Positions 28,020 through 36,758 of a stretch of 54,148 bases of DNA are shown piece by piece (positions within the stretch are counted from its first letter, which is position 1; each line of letters starts with the position of its first letter). The notes below the pieces were generated by a model, which was not told the origin of the DNA, did not search any database, and was given only the letters and a program-made list of their open reading frames with translations. Location of the stretch: positions 1 through 54,148 of the forward strand of contig NGZR01000015.1 in the NCBI GenBank assembly GCA_002197995.1, in the 5' to 3' direction. The DNA comes from Gaeumannomyces sp. JS-464 (taxonomy: Eukaryota; Ascomycota; Sordariomycetes; Magnaporthales; Magnaporthaceae). Position numbers and translations under genes: made by a program.

Positions 28020-29425
28020 GTGTAGTAAAGTGTACCGTGCGTAAGTGGTGTAGAGTCGTGTAGTGGGTACGAGTAAGTAGCAGGGTGAGTAAAAAAGTGT
28101 ACAGTCCGTAAGTGTGAGGTGTACGGGGTGCGTGTACGCGTGGTAGCGCGTGTACGCAGGTAGCGCGTGTACGTGCGTGTCGCAGTGAAAGTAGGTAAGC
28201 GCGTACGTGCGTAGCGAAGCAACCCCAAAGGGGGTAGCACACAGAGTGGGTGAAGGAGTCGTGTGTGTCAGGTGGTCGTAGTGTGGTAAAGTCGTAAAAA
28301 GTAGGTAAAAGTAGGGTGTGACGTGTAGTAGGTGTCCGTACAGTGTGTGCGTAGTAGAAGTGTACAGTAGGTAGAGAGTAGTAGAGTGTGTAGTAGTAGT
28401 AGAAGTCCAGGAGGTGTGTGTGTGTGGGTGGTGTGGGTAAGTGGTGTAGTAGGTGTGTGGAGAACAAAGGGTCAGTGCAAGTCGTGTGTGCGTGGTAAAG
28501 TGTCGTAGTAAAAGAGTCGTAGTGTAAAGTGGTAAGTGTAGTACCCCCAGTGTGTGAAAAGGTACGTCGTGTGTAGTGTAACAAAAAAAGAGGTAAAGTG
28601 TGTGTGTGTACGTGTGTGTAAAGTGAAGTGTAGTCAGGTGTGTAAGTGGTCGTGAAAAAAAACAGTGTGTAACAGAAGAAGGAGTGTGCAAAGAAGTGTG
28701 GTAAGGTAGTGTAGAGCGGGTAAGTGAAGTAAGAAAACAACAGGTAGAGTGTCGTGTAGTACGTAACCCGTCGTAAAAGTAGTAGAGTGGTGCGTCGGTA
28801 GGTGTCCAGAGTGTGACGAAAGAAAAGTAGTGTACGTCCAGAAGTGGGTGTAGCAGAGGTGTGTACGGAGTGCAGAAGGGGTGGTGTGTCGTGTGTAGTG
28901 TAAGTAGTGTAGAGTGAAGTAGAAACAAAAGCGGTGTAGTGTGAGCGTACAGCGGTGTAGTGTGTAGGTCGTGTACACAACACGTCAAGAGAGTGTGTGG
29001 TCGGTGTAGTGTGTCAAGTGTAAGTGTAGTAGAAGTACGTGTAGGGTGTAGTGGGTGGTAGTGTAAGTAGTCGTGAGTAAGGTCGTAAAGACACAGGTGT
29101 AGAAGTAGAAGTAAGAGAGGAGTGTGTACAAAGTAAGTAGTGTGGAAAAGTGGTAAGTGTCCAGTGTGTGTGTGTACGTAAGTGTACCCGTGTGTACAGA
29201 GGTAGGTAAAGTGTAGTGTAAAGTGTGTCCGTCGAGTGTGTGTGGTGCGTACGCGTGCGTGTCGCGTGGCAGTGGTGGTAGCAAAGCGTACGTAAGTGTA
29301 AAGACAAAGCACAGTGTGTAACGTGAAGAAGGGTAGTAGTCGTAAAGTGTAAAAGTGTAAGTGTAAAGTCGTGGTCGCGTGTGCGCAAGTGAAGTAAAGG
29401 AAGAAAAGAGTGTAAGTAACAGTAA
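28020..29425 (+). CDS. Free-standing LAGLIDADG gene broken by GC inserts
   Basis: Downstream of nad6, with no exon seen 3' of it before the tRNAs. Reads LPANVRSYGTIIAGDKKLHP, NWVTG, then a GC insert (about 28118-28245), then DGEGSFSVSIV. The FAIELHSRDIDLL, FFGVGNVIVWRTKGH and LLTKKR segments follow. Second motif WLAEFTDAEGCF at about 28845-28890. A second GC insert (29238-29285) splits NFLDFC from VAKLLIKDKAHLTEEGI. The ends are typical (MNKGRK). It is either a decaying pseudogene or read through by removal or bypassing of the inserts; unproven. Confidence 0.78.
28118..28245. repeat. GC hairpin insert inside a LAGLIDADG motif
   Basis: Decoded TAGCGCTTACGCAGTAGCGC, then TTCGCATGAAATAGTAAGCG, then AACCCCAAAGGGGT, placed between VTG and DGEGSF of the first LAGLIDADG helix. 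The same GCTTACTGCTTCGCATGAAA unit recurs twice at 53785-53870. Confidence 0.8.
29238..29285. repeat. Small GC hairpin insert in endonuclease C-terminal region
   Basis: CTACGCTGCTTCGCTGGCAT lies between FLDFC and VAKLL codons of the free-standing endonuclease. Removing about 20-30 decoded bases restores the family sequence. Confidence 0.6.
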
Positions 29426-29708
29426 GTAAAGTGTAAAGTAAGTGTAAAAAGTCCAGGTGTGTGTAGGTAGGTGTGTAGGTGGGTAGGGTGCAAGTAGGTA
29501 AGTAACGTAGTAAAACCAAAACAGTGAAGAAAAGTAAAGTCGTAGTAAGTAAGTGTAGTGTAGTGTGGGTGGGTAGGCGTACGAAGGTACGTACGAAGGT
29601 ACGTACAGCGTAAAGCGTACAGTAGTCGTAACAAAACAAGTGCGTGTACGTGTCGGTAGGTAGACGTACGAAGGTACGCCGTACAAAACAAAACAAAAAG
29701 TAAGTAAA
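29426..29708. repeat. Spacer with TACGAAG palindromes
   Basis: AT-rich text, then TACGAAGTACTACGAAGTAC and TGCTTACTTCGTAGTAGAC units between 29578 and 29680. No gene seen. Confidence 0.6.
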
Positions 29709-29800
29709 GGGAGAGTGTAGTGTGTCAAGTGGGTAGAAAGACGTGTGTGTGTACACACAGGTAGGGTGTAAGGTGGTGTCGAAGTCACGTGTAGTCGTCG
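29709..29800 (+). tRNA. trnV: tRNA-Val (UAC)
   Basis: Acceptor GGGAGAT/ATCTCTC, D arm TTTC-AATGGTA-GAAA, T arm AAGTGTTCGAATCACTT. The anticodon arm reads ACTTTTTACACACAGT; a missing G would give a perfect ACTGT/ACAGT stem with anticodon TAC. Confidence 0.8.
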
Positions 29801-30296
29801 TCAGTAGTAGTAAGTAGGTAGTAGGTAAGTGTAGTGCGTGTAGTGTCGTAGTGCAGTACGTGTCGGTAGTGCGCGAAGTGGGTAGGTGGTGTGTACGTGT
29901 AGTGTAGTGTGTCGTACGAAGGTAGCGGTGCGTGTAGTGTGTCGTGTAGTGTGTAAGTAGGTAGGTACGTGCGTGTACGTCCGGTAGTGAGGTAAGCAGG
30001 TACGTGTCGGTACAGGTAGTGTAGGTAGCAGCGGTAGGTGCGGTAGTGTAGGTAGCAGCGGTAGCAGCGGTAGCAGGAGTACAGAAGGTAAGCCAGGAGT
30101 AGAAGGTAAGGGTGTGTGCGTGTGCGTGTAGTGTGCGTGTGGTGTGTGCGTGGCGTACGTAGTGAAAGTAAGAAGGTAAGCACGTACGTAGTAGTAAAAA
30201 AAAAGTGTAGCGTCAAGTAAGTGTAGTAGAAGCGTGGTGTGTGTGTCAGAGGTAGGTGTGAGGTGGTGTGGTAAGTGTACGTGTAGTGTGTGTAGT
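29801..30296. repeat. GC hairpin cluster between trnV and trnI
   Basis: Dense hairpins: GCATACTTCGTATGC, CTACGAAGTAGCG, GCTTACTCCGTATGAGTAAG, several GTAGCAGCG units (30020-30075), and GGCTACTATGAAATAAG (30150-30172). The last part is AT-rich. No gene recognised. Confidence 0.75.
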
Positions 30297-30391
30297 AAGT
30301 GTCGTGTGTAGGTGTGTAAGGGGTAAAACGCAGTGTGTGTGAGTAAGAAGTGAGTAGTGTCAAGGTGTCGAGGTCGTGTGGAAGAAGTGTA
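30297..30391 (+). tRNA. trnI: tRNA-Ile (GAU)
   Basis: Acceptor AATTCTT/AAGAATT, D arm GTTT-AAGGGTA-AAAC, anticodon stem CATTT/GAATG around TTGATAA (anticodon GAT), T arm TCAAG-TTCGAGT-CTTGG. Confidence 0.9.
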
Positions 30392-30392
30392 A

Positions 30393-30507
30393 AGAGAAGT
30401 GTGGTCCGAGGTGGGTCGTAAGGAGGGTAAGTGTGTGAGGTGTGTGTAGTGAAGTCGTAGTAAAGGGTGTCCAGTCCGGTGTCGAAGTCGGAGTAGTGTC
30501 GTCGTGA
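30393..30507 (+). tRNA. trnS: tRNA-Ser (probably UGA)
   Basis: Class II tRNA. Acceptor AGAGAAT/ATTCTCT, D arm with CCGAGTGGTCTAAGG, variable arm, T arm TCCGTTCGAATCGGA. The anticodon region GTAATTTGAGTTTTA fits TGA, but the stem is imperfect, so the anticodon is uncertain. Confidence 0.75.
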
Positions 30508-31111
30508 GGTAGGTAGTCGTGTAAAGGAGTAGCGGGAGTAGGCGTGTGCGTGTAGGTGTCGGTAGCGGTGTGTCACGTGCGTGGCGTGTACGTACGCGTG
30601 TCGTGCGTACGAAGGTACGTACGTGTCGGTAGGTACGTGTCGGTAGCAGAAAGTAAGGTAGGTAAGCAGTGTAGCAGTGTAGCAGTGTAGCAGTGTAGCA
30701 GGTACGTGCGTGTACGTGTCAGTAGGAAGGTACGCGTGTCGCGTAGAAGGTAAACACGAAGGTAGTAGCGGTACGTGTCAGTACGAAGGTACGTCCAGTA
30801 GGAAGTAAAGTAGTAGTGTGTCAGTAGGTAGCGGTAGGTAAGCCAGCCGTACGTGTCGGTGTGTGAAGCAGGTAGGCGTGTAGTGTGTCGTGCGTGCGTG
30901 TAGAAGGTACCAAAGGGGTCAGAAGCACACGTAGAACGAAGGTACGTACGTACACAGTAAAGTAAGTAGTAAGTAAGTCGTGTAGTGTGTAGTGTAGTAA
31001 AGGTAGTGGTGTGTGTGTGTAGTGCGTGTACGTGTCGTAGGTAGGTGGTGCGTGTACGTGTCGTGTAGTGTGTGTAGTAGGTAGCCAGCAACAAAAAGTG
31101 TAGTAAGAGGT
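30508..31111. repeat. Large GC hairpin cluster between trnS and trnP
   Basis: About 600 printed bases with no gene. Units include TACTTCGTAG and TACGAAGTAC, four copies of ATTAGC (30666-30695), GTACGCTTCGCTAGAAG, ATTTCATAGTAGCG and GAAGTACCAAAGGGTCAG. The densest stretch of the hairpin family apart from 51712-53860. Confidence 0.75.
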
Positions 31112-31204
31112 ACGGAGTGTAGAGCCGGGCGGGTGTAGGCGGTCGTCAGTGTGTGGGGTGTGGAAAGTAGGTGTGGGGTGTCGAGTGTCCGTAAGTAAGT
31201 CCGA
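31112..31204 (+). tRNA. trnP: tRNA-Pro (UGG)
   Basis: Acceptor CGGATTA/TAATCCG, D arm AGCCGGGCGGTTAGGC, anticodon loop TTTGGGT (TGG), T arm with GGTTCGATTCC. It is the last tRNA before rnl, the usual Pezizomycotina position. Confidence 0.88.
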
Positions 31205-33069
31205 GGTAAGTGTAAAAGTGTAGTGTAAGAAAGTGAAACAGGAGTAGTAAGTAGTAAAGTAGTGTGTAGTGTACAGTAAGTGTGTAGTGGTAGTGTGTAA
31301 GGTAGTAGTAAAGAAACGTAGTGTAGTGGGTAGTGTCGTAGTGCGTAGTGGTAGTGTAAAGAGGTGGTAAAGTGTGTAGTAACAGTGTGTGTGTAGTAGT
31401 AGTAGTAGTAAAGTGTGTGGTAAGTAAAGTGTGTAAGTGTGTGTAACGTGTGTAGTGTGTGTGTAGTAGTGTACAGTAGTAGTAGTAGTAGTAAAGTGTG
31501 TGGGTCAACAGTAGTGTAACGTCGTGTAGAGAAAGTGTAAGGTAAGTAAACGAAGCGAAGGTGAAAGTAGTCGTGTAGTGTAGCGTGTCAGGAAAAGAAA
31601 GTCAAAAGAGAGTGTCGTAGTAAGTGTAGGTGGTGAACGAAAAGTAGAGTAAGCCGTAAGTAAGGTAAAAGTGGGTAAGTAAAACGTGGTGTGTGAAGTA
31701 AGTAAGGGGAACCGTGTCCGTCGTAAGGCGTAAAGTAGTAAGTACAGTAAGCAGGTAGGTGGAAAGGTACCGGTGAGGGAAGTGTGAGTAAGTGTGAAAG
31801 TAGGTAGGTGTGTAGTAAGCAGCGTCGAGCAAGTAAAGTGGTAAGAGCGGTACCGTGTGTGTGCAGTAAGGTGCGACAGTGTGAAGCGCACAGTAAGTGT
31901 AAGTGGTGGGTGAGAGTGTCCACCAAACCGTGTGTCCAGTGTGGGTGTGTGACCCGTAGTCCAGTACAAGCGAGGAGAGGTAAGTCACCGTGGGTGTGTG
32001 AAGCGTAGTGGAGACAAGTGGTAACAAGTAAGTCCGTAGTCAGTAAAGAGTCGGAGGTGCGTAGGGTAAGTGAAGTGTCGTAGTGAGTGAACGAAAGGTG
32101 AAGTAGTGCAGTCGAGGCGTGTCGGTAAAAGGGTGAACAGTAGACGCAAGGTGTGTAAGGTGTAAGTAGTCACGACGGTACGTGTGTGTCGTGTAGTGCG
32201 TGAAGGTACGGAAGTGGGACAAAAGGTGAGTACGGAGGTAAAGCAGTACAAGTCGTAAGGAAGTGTCAGCAACGGGTAAGTAGTGTGGTGGTGAACAGTG
32301 GGTAAGCCCGTCAACCGTGTCACGTGTCAGGTGTGTGTAAACAAACCGTGTCCAAAAGTAAGGGTGTAAACAACAAAACGAAGAGAGGGTAACAGTAGTA
32401 AGGACGTAAAGTCCGAAAGTGTGGTGTAGTAGCGGGGTGTCAGGGGTAGAAGAACGGTCGTAAAAAGCGAACGCAGGGTGTAGGTAAGTAGACCGTGCGT
32501 GAGAGGGTGTGAAGTGACGTGTAAGTCCGAGAGGAGTGCGTGACGTGTAGACAGTGTGGTGGGTCAGTCGGTAAGTGTAGTAAGTAGTGTCGTGAAAGTA
32601 GTAAGAAACCAGCCCGGGGTGTCAAAACGTGGTGTAGTCAGTAGGCAGTGTAAGGAAACAAAAGGTAGGTAGTCGAAGTGTAGTCGACGGGTGTAAACGT
32701 GTAGTAGTCCCGACGTGTGTGTACAGTAGTAGAGAAACGTGTGTCGTGTCAAACAAGTCAAAGTGTAAACGTCCGTGAGGTGGTGTAGGTGGTCAACGTA
32801 CAGGTAAAGAGGTAGACAACCGTACAGTGTAAGGTCAAGACGTGTCGAGTAGAAGTACAGTCAAGGTGTAGGTAGGAGTGTGGTAAAAGTCAACGTAAAA
32901 GTGAGAAGTAGAAGTCGGCGTCAGAAGTGTGTAGCAGTGTGGGTCACAAGGTGCCGCGTGTGAAGTGAGGTAAACAAGTACAAGGTAAAGTAAAAGTAGT
33001 GGTGAGTAGTCGTCCACGTCAAGTAGTAAGTAGAAAGTGTGTAAGTAAAACAGTCGTAGTGAAACAAAA

Positions 33070-35312
33070 CAAAACAAGTGTAGTGAAGTCGGTGTGTAAG
33101 GTAGGAAGAGTGGTGAAGTGTAAAGGACGTGCGTGGTCGTCGTAAGAGAAGTCGTAGTGCGTGTGCAAGTGTGGGTAAAAGAGTAGTCGTGTAGGTACAG
33201 AAAGAAGGGTCGAGTAAAAGAACGTGTCGCAAAAGAGGTGAAAGTAGTGAGTGTGAGTGTGAAAGAAAGCGTGAAGTCAGGTAGGTGTAAAGAGTCGTGC
33301 AGGAGAAGAGTAGGTGTAGTCGCGTACAGTGTGAAAGGAAAGTAGTGTAAAGAAGGTGGTAGTCAGTGTGTACAAGTGAAAAGTGTACGTGTAGCGTCAC
33401 CAGAAGCGAAAGCGTAGTCGCAGGTGAGAAGAGGTAAGTAACCACACAAAGGGTGGGAAAACAGCGTGGAACAGAGTAAGGGTAGGTAGTGAAAAAAGTC
33501 CACGAGAGTGTAGTGTGAAAGTGCGTAGTACAAACGTCGTAGAGGGAAGTAGGTGTAAAAACCCAAAAGACGTAGTCGAGCGTCAACCAGTGTGAGAAGA
33601 GGTAGTAGTGAGTACCCAAAGCCAAGTGTCGAAAGAAGTAAGGCCGGTGTAGGGTAGTACCGTACGTGTGTAAGTCGACAGAGCAGGTGTCAAGCCAGTA
33701 GTAGTCAGTGTGTAGGGGTGTGACCCGTGCAGGTAGAAGGTAAACGTCCGAGTCCCAAGTGTCAGTACGGAGTGTCAGGAAAGTGTGTAGAGTACACAGG
33801 ACGCCAGTGTACAGCCAGTAAGAAGGTGTGTAGTGTGGACAAGAAAAGGTCAGTCCACACGTGGAGTACGTGTGAAGCAGAGTAGTAGTCGTAAAGTGCG
33901 TGTGTGAGTAAAAGTCGAGTCACGAAGTGTCCGTAGTGTAAAGCACACACCAAGTAGTGGTCAGTAAAAGTGGGTGTCGTGTAAACAAGTGACGTAAAAG
34001 TCGTGGAGGTAAGTGGACCAACGTAAACGTAGTAGTAGAGACGTGAAGAAGGAACGTCCGCAAGGAGGAAGTAAGTAGTCACCGACGTGTGTAGTGGTAA
34101 CAGTAGCGTCGTAAAGTGGGTAGTGTGAGAAACAGTAGTAAGAGAGTCAGTAACCCGTCGTGTAAAGAGGAAGTGTAGCCCGTGGAGGTCCACGGTAAGT
34201 AAGAGTACGCGGAGTGACAGTGGGTGTAGTAACGTGCAAAAAGGTAAGGAAAGTAGCACAAAAGAAGTAGTGGAACGTAGTGTGAAGTGACGTGTGTCGT
34301 GCAAGAGAGGGGAGTGTGAAAGTGTAAACGAGAAGAAGACCGTGTAAGTAACGCAGTGGTAAAAGAGTGTGGGGTGTCGACGTGTGTCGTAGGAGTCCAG
34401 TAGTCAGCAGAAGTGAAGTGAAAGTGAAACCCCAGACGTGAACAGCGCAACAGACCAAGACACGGGTGGTGTAAGTAAGTGTAAACCAGTCGTAGCAAGG
34501 GGTAAAGAAACGTGTAAAGCGAGGTAGTGTAACAAAAGTAAGTAGTGTAGTGTGAACAAGCCGTAGTAAGAAAAAGTGTAGTAGTCGGAGCGTGTAACCC
34601 AAGTCGTGTGAGAGGAGTGAGGAGAACAGTAAAAGAAGTCGTCCGTAGTCACACGTCAAGAAGGTAGTGTGTAGTAACGAGTAGAGTCACGTGAAGTCGT
34701 AGTCAAAAGAGTGGGTAAAAGTGAGTCACACGTGACACAAAGGGGTCAGTGTAAGGAAAACGTAGTGTCGTCAAAGTAGTAGTGAGTGTCAAACAACCAC
34801 CCGAAAAGTGGAACGTGAGGAAGTAGTCCCAAACGTGAGAAACGTAAGTAAAGTCGTGTGGGTGAAAGTCGTCCAGTAAGTAAGTCAGAAGACCGTGTGT
34901 AAAAGTGTGGACAAAAAGTCCAGTACAGTGTAAAGAAAAGTCGTGAAGGTAGTGTAGTGAAGACAGAAAAAAGAAACGTCAGTAGAGGCGTAAAGTGTGT
35001 AGACAAGAAGGTAGTACAAGCGTAGTGTCGAACAAAGAGTGGTCCGCGTGTGGTAAGTGAAGTCCGTGTGCAGTAACGAGTGAAGTACGGTGGAAGTGTA
35101 CAGTCACAGTCAGTGTCCACGGAAAGTCAGGGTGGAAAGTAGTAGGTCGTGTGAAAACAGTGTGGTACCGTGTGTACACGAAAGTAGTGGTCACAAACAA
35201 GGTGTACGTCAGTGGAAAGTCAAAGGTGTGTAGAAAGAGTGTCAAAAGTAGAAAGTACCAGAAAAGTCGTGAAAAAACCAAGAAAGAAAAGAGGTAACAA
35301 AAGGTGAAAGTA
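33070..35312 (+). CDS. Group II intron protein: reverse transcriptase, maturase, HNH endonuclease
   Basis: Helps its intron splice and copies it into new DNA sites. Domains in order: N-terminal RT0-like region (LKGNIKEVYHLQWKLLSSPE, AIAVRRV), RT fingers and palm (PLRRVYMIPKANSKEIRPLG, SDPNSYGFR, CFDKIDHEFLL), TPQGGIISP, and the catalytic YADD in VHVIRYADDMVITAKSKE (about 34195-34260). Then the thumb/X maturase region (LNPILRGWGEHKRI, about 34590-34640) and a C-terminal HNH zinc-finger nuclease (CPLCNE, VELHHIIPRKSGG, ICHKQ; 35030-35200). The YADD residues are intact. The start is unclear because of indels upstream of 33200. Stop near 35312. Confidence 0.9.
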
Positions 35313-35454
35313 ACGTCCCGTCGTGTAGCGCAAGCGAAAGAGTGGAGTGTCGTGTGTAAGTAGTAGACGTACAGTGTGGCGTAAGTAGAGAAGGAACGAA
35401 GTCGTCCAAAACGGTGGGAGTAGAAAGTGTCGTCGTGTGAGCAGTGAGTGTGCA

Positions 35455-35505
35455 CGAGCCGGTGGTGCGGGTGAAAGGTCGCACGCACGGGTGTCGTAAG
35501 GGGGG
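35455..35505 (+). ncRNA. Group II intron domain V, rnl intron 1
   Basis: Decoded hairpin GAGCCGTGTGCGGTGAAAGT with its 3' strand CGCACGCACGGTTC: the catalytic domain V fold, AGC-like triad in its usual place near the base. Followed by GGGGGGAAAGTCTGAGAGG. Confidence 0.9.
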
Positions 35506-36758
35506 GAAAGGTCGTGAGAGGACCGTACCGTAGTCCCAAGTGTGGGGTCACCAAGGTGTAACAGTGTAGAGTGCAAGCGTAAGTGTGCGGTAAGTGTAAA
35601 CGTGAGTCAGTAAAAGAAGTGAAGTAGGTGGTCGTAAAGGTGTAGACCCGAAGCCGTAGGTGAGTCGTGTACGTAGTAACCAGGACGTAGTAACGGGTCC
35701 GAACGGGGTAAAAAAAGTAAGGGTGTAAGCGTCGTGTAGTGTCGTAAGCCCAGTGGTGGAAGGTAAACCGTGTCGTGCAAGTAGTAGTCGTGTCAAAGTG
35801 TGACGGGAAAGCCCGTAAGTAGCAAGTCGTGTAACGTAACGTGTAAGTAGTAGAAAGTAGTAAGTGTAAGGGCGCAGGGTAAGTGACGTCGCGAGAGTAG
35901 GTAAAAGTCAAGAGTGTGAGTGTGTACGAAAGGTAAAAGTGGGGTGAGTCCGCAGTCCAAGCGTGTCACAGTGTAAAGTGGGAAGAAGGGTGTCAGTCGA
36001 CGTAGAGTGGAGGGTAGGCAGTGTGTAGTGTGTAGTAAGGTGTGTAGTGTGACGTGCGTAAAGTGTGAGTGTGCGTGTAAGAGTAGTAGGTCAAGCCCCA
36101 AGTGGAAACAGTGTGCAGGGGTAAGTAGTAAGTGTGTAGTGGTGTGTGTAGTGTGAAAGTACGTCGTAGGTGTAAAGTGTCGTCCCGTGTCCGTGTACGT
36201 GTCGGTAGGAAGGAGTGGTAGTAGGGTAGCGTGGTAAGTGTGGTGGGTAGTGTGTAAGAGTAAGTGTAGGTAAGTGTGAAGTGTGTAGGGTGTGTGCAGC
36301 AGTAGTGTGGCGTAAGGTCGGCGTGTCAACGTAAAGACGTGTAAGTACGACAGGCGACGTACCGTGTGTCGAAGGGGTAAACGTGTAAGAGTAGGGGCGT
36401 GACCCCCGTCGAGTGTCGTGTAGGTGGTCAAGTAGGGTGTAGTGGGTACAGGTGTGGTCGGTAGTGTACGGTGTAGTAAAGGTAGTGACCGTGTGTAAGT
36501 GTAGCAAAGGGTCCGGACCGTAGGTAGGTGAGTACGTAGCAAGCCGCGTAAGGTGAGCGTGTGTGGTAGTGGTGAGTGTCGTAGTGTCGTAGTAAACACA
36601 GTAGGTGTGTGTGTGCAGTAGTAGTCGACCCACGGTCGTAGGAGTGAGGGTAGACAAGGGTACGTAAGTCGACGTGTAAAAGTGTGAAACGGTAAAAAAA
36701 AAGGTCAACAAAAACACAACAAAAAAGTGTGTAAAACGTAAAGTAAGTAGTAAGTGTA

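Larger units (their letters stand above)
31870..35541 (+). mobile_element. Group II intron 1 of rnl, with RT-HNH protein
   Basis: Starts GTGCGACATTGAAGCGC directly after exon GCATAA, and ends CCTACCTATCCCAAT before exon TGGGTCACC. Joining the exons gives the conserved LSU stretch TTTTGCATAATGGGTC. Domain V is at 35455-35505: GAGCCGTGTGCGGTGAAAG and then GTCGCACGCACGGTTC, as in bacterial-like group IIB introns. It encodes a full intron protein, so it could be a mobile retroelement. Confidence 0.9.

Noticed and set aside
29370..29395. TCGCTTGCGCA near the end of the free-standing endonuclease as another GC-hairpin insert; the same string is at about 2713.
   Set aside because: At 2713 it is in frame inside the family consensus (LLDAQATDF), so the string alone is not evidence of insertion. 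The 29370 case stays undecided and was not listed as a repeat.
30666..30695. Four ATTAGC copies as a promoter or origin iteron.
   Set aside because: Short AT/GC repeat inside a hairpin cluster with no other origin or promoter sign; I could not identify fungal mitochondrial promoters or origins anywhere by eye.
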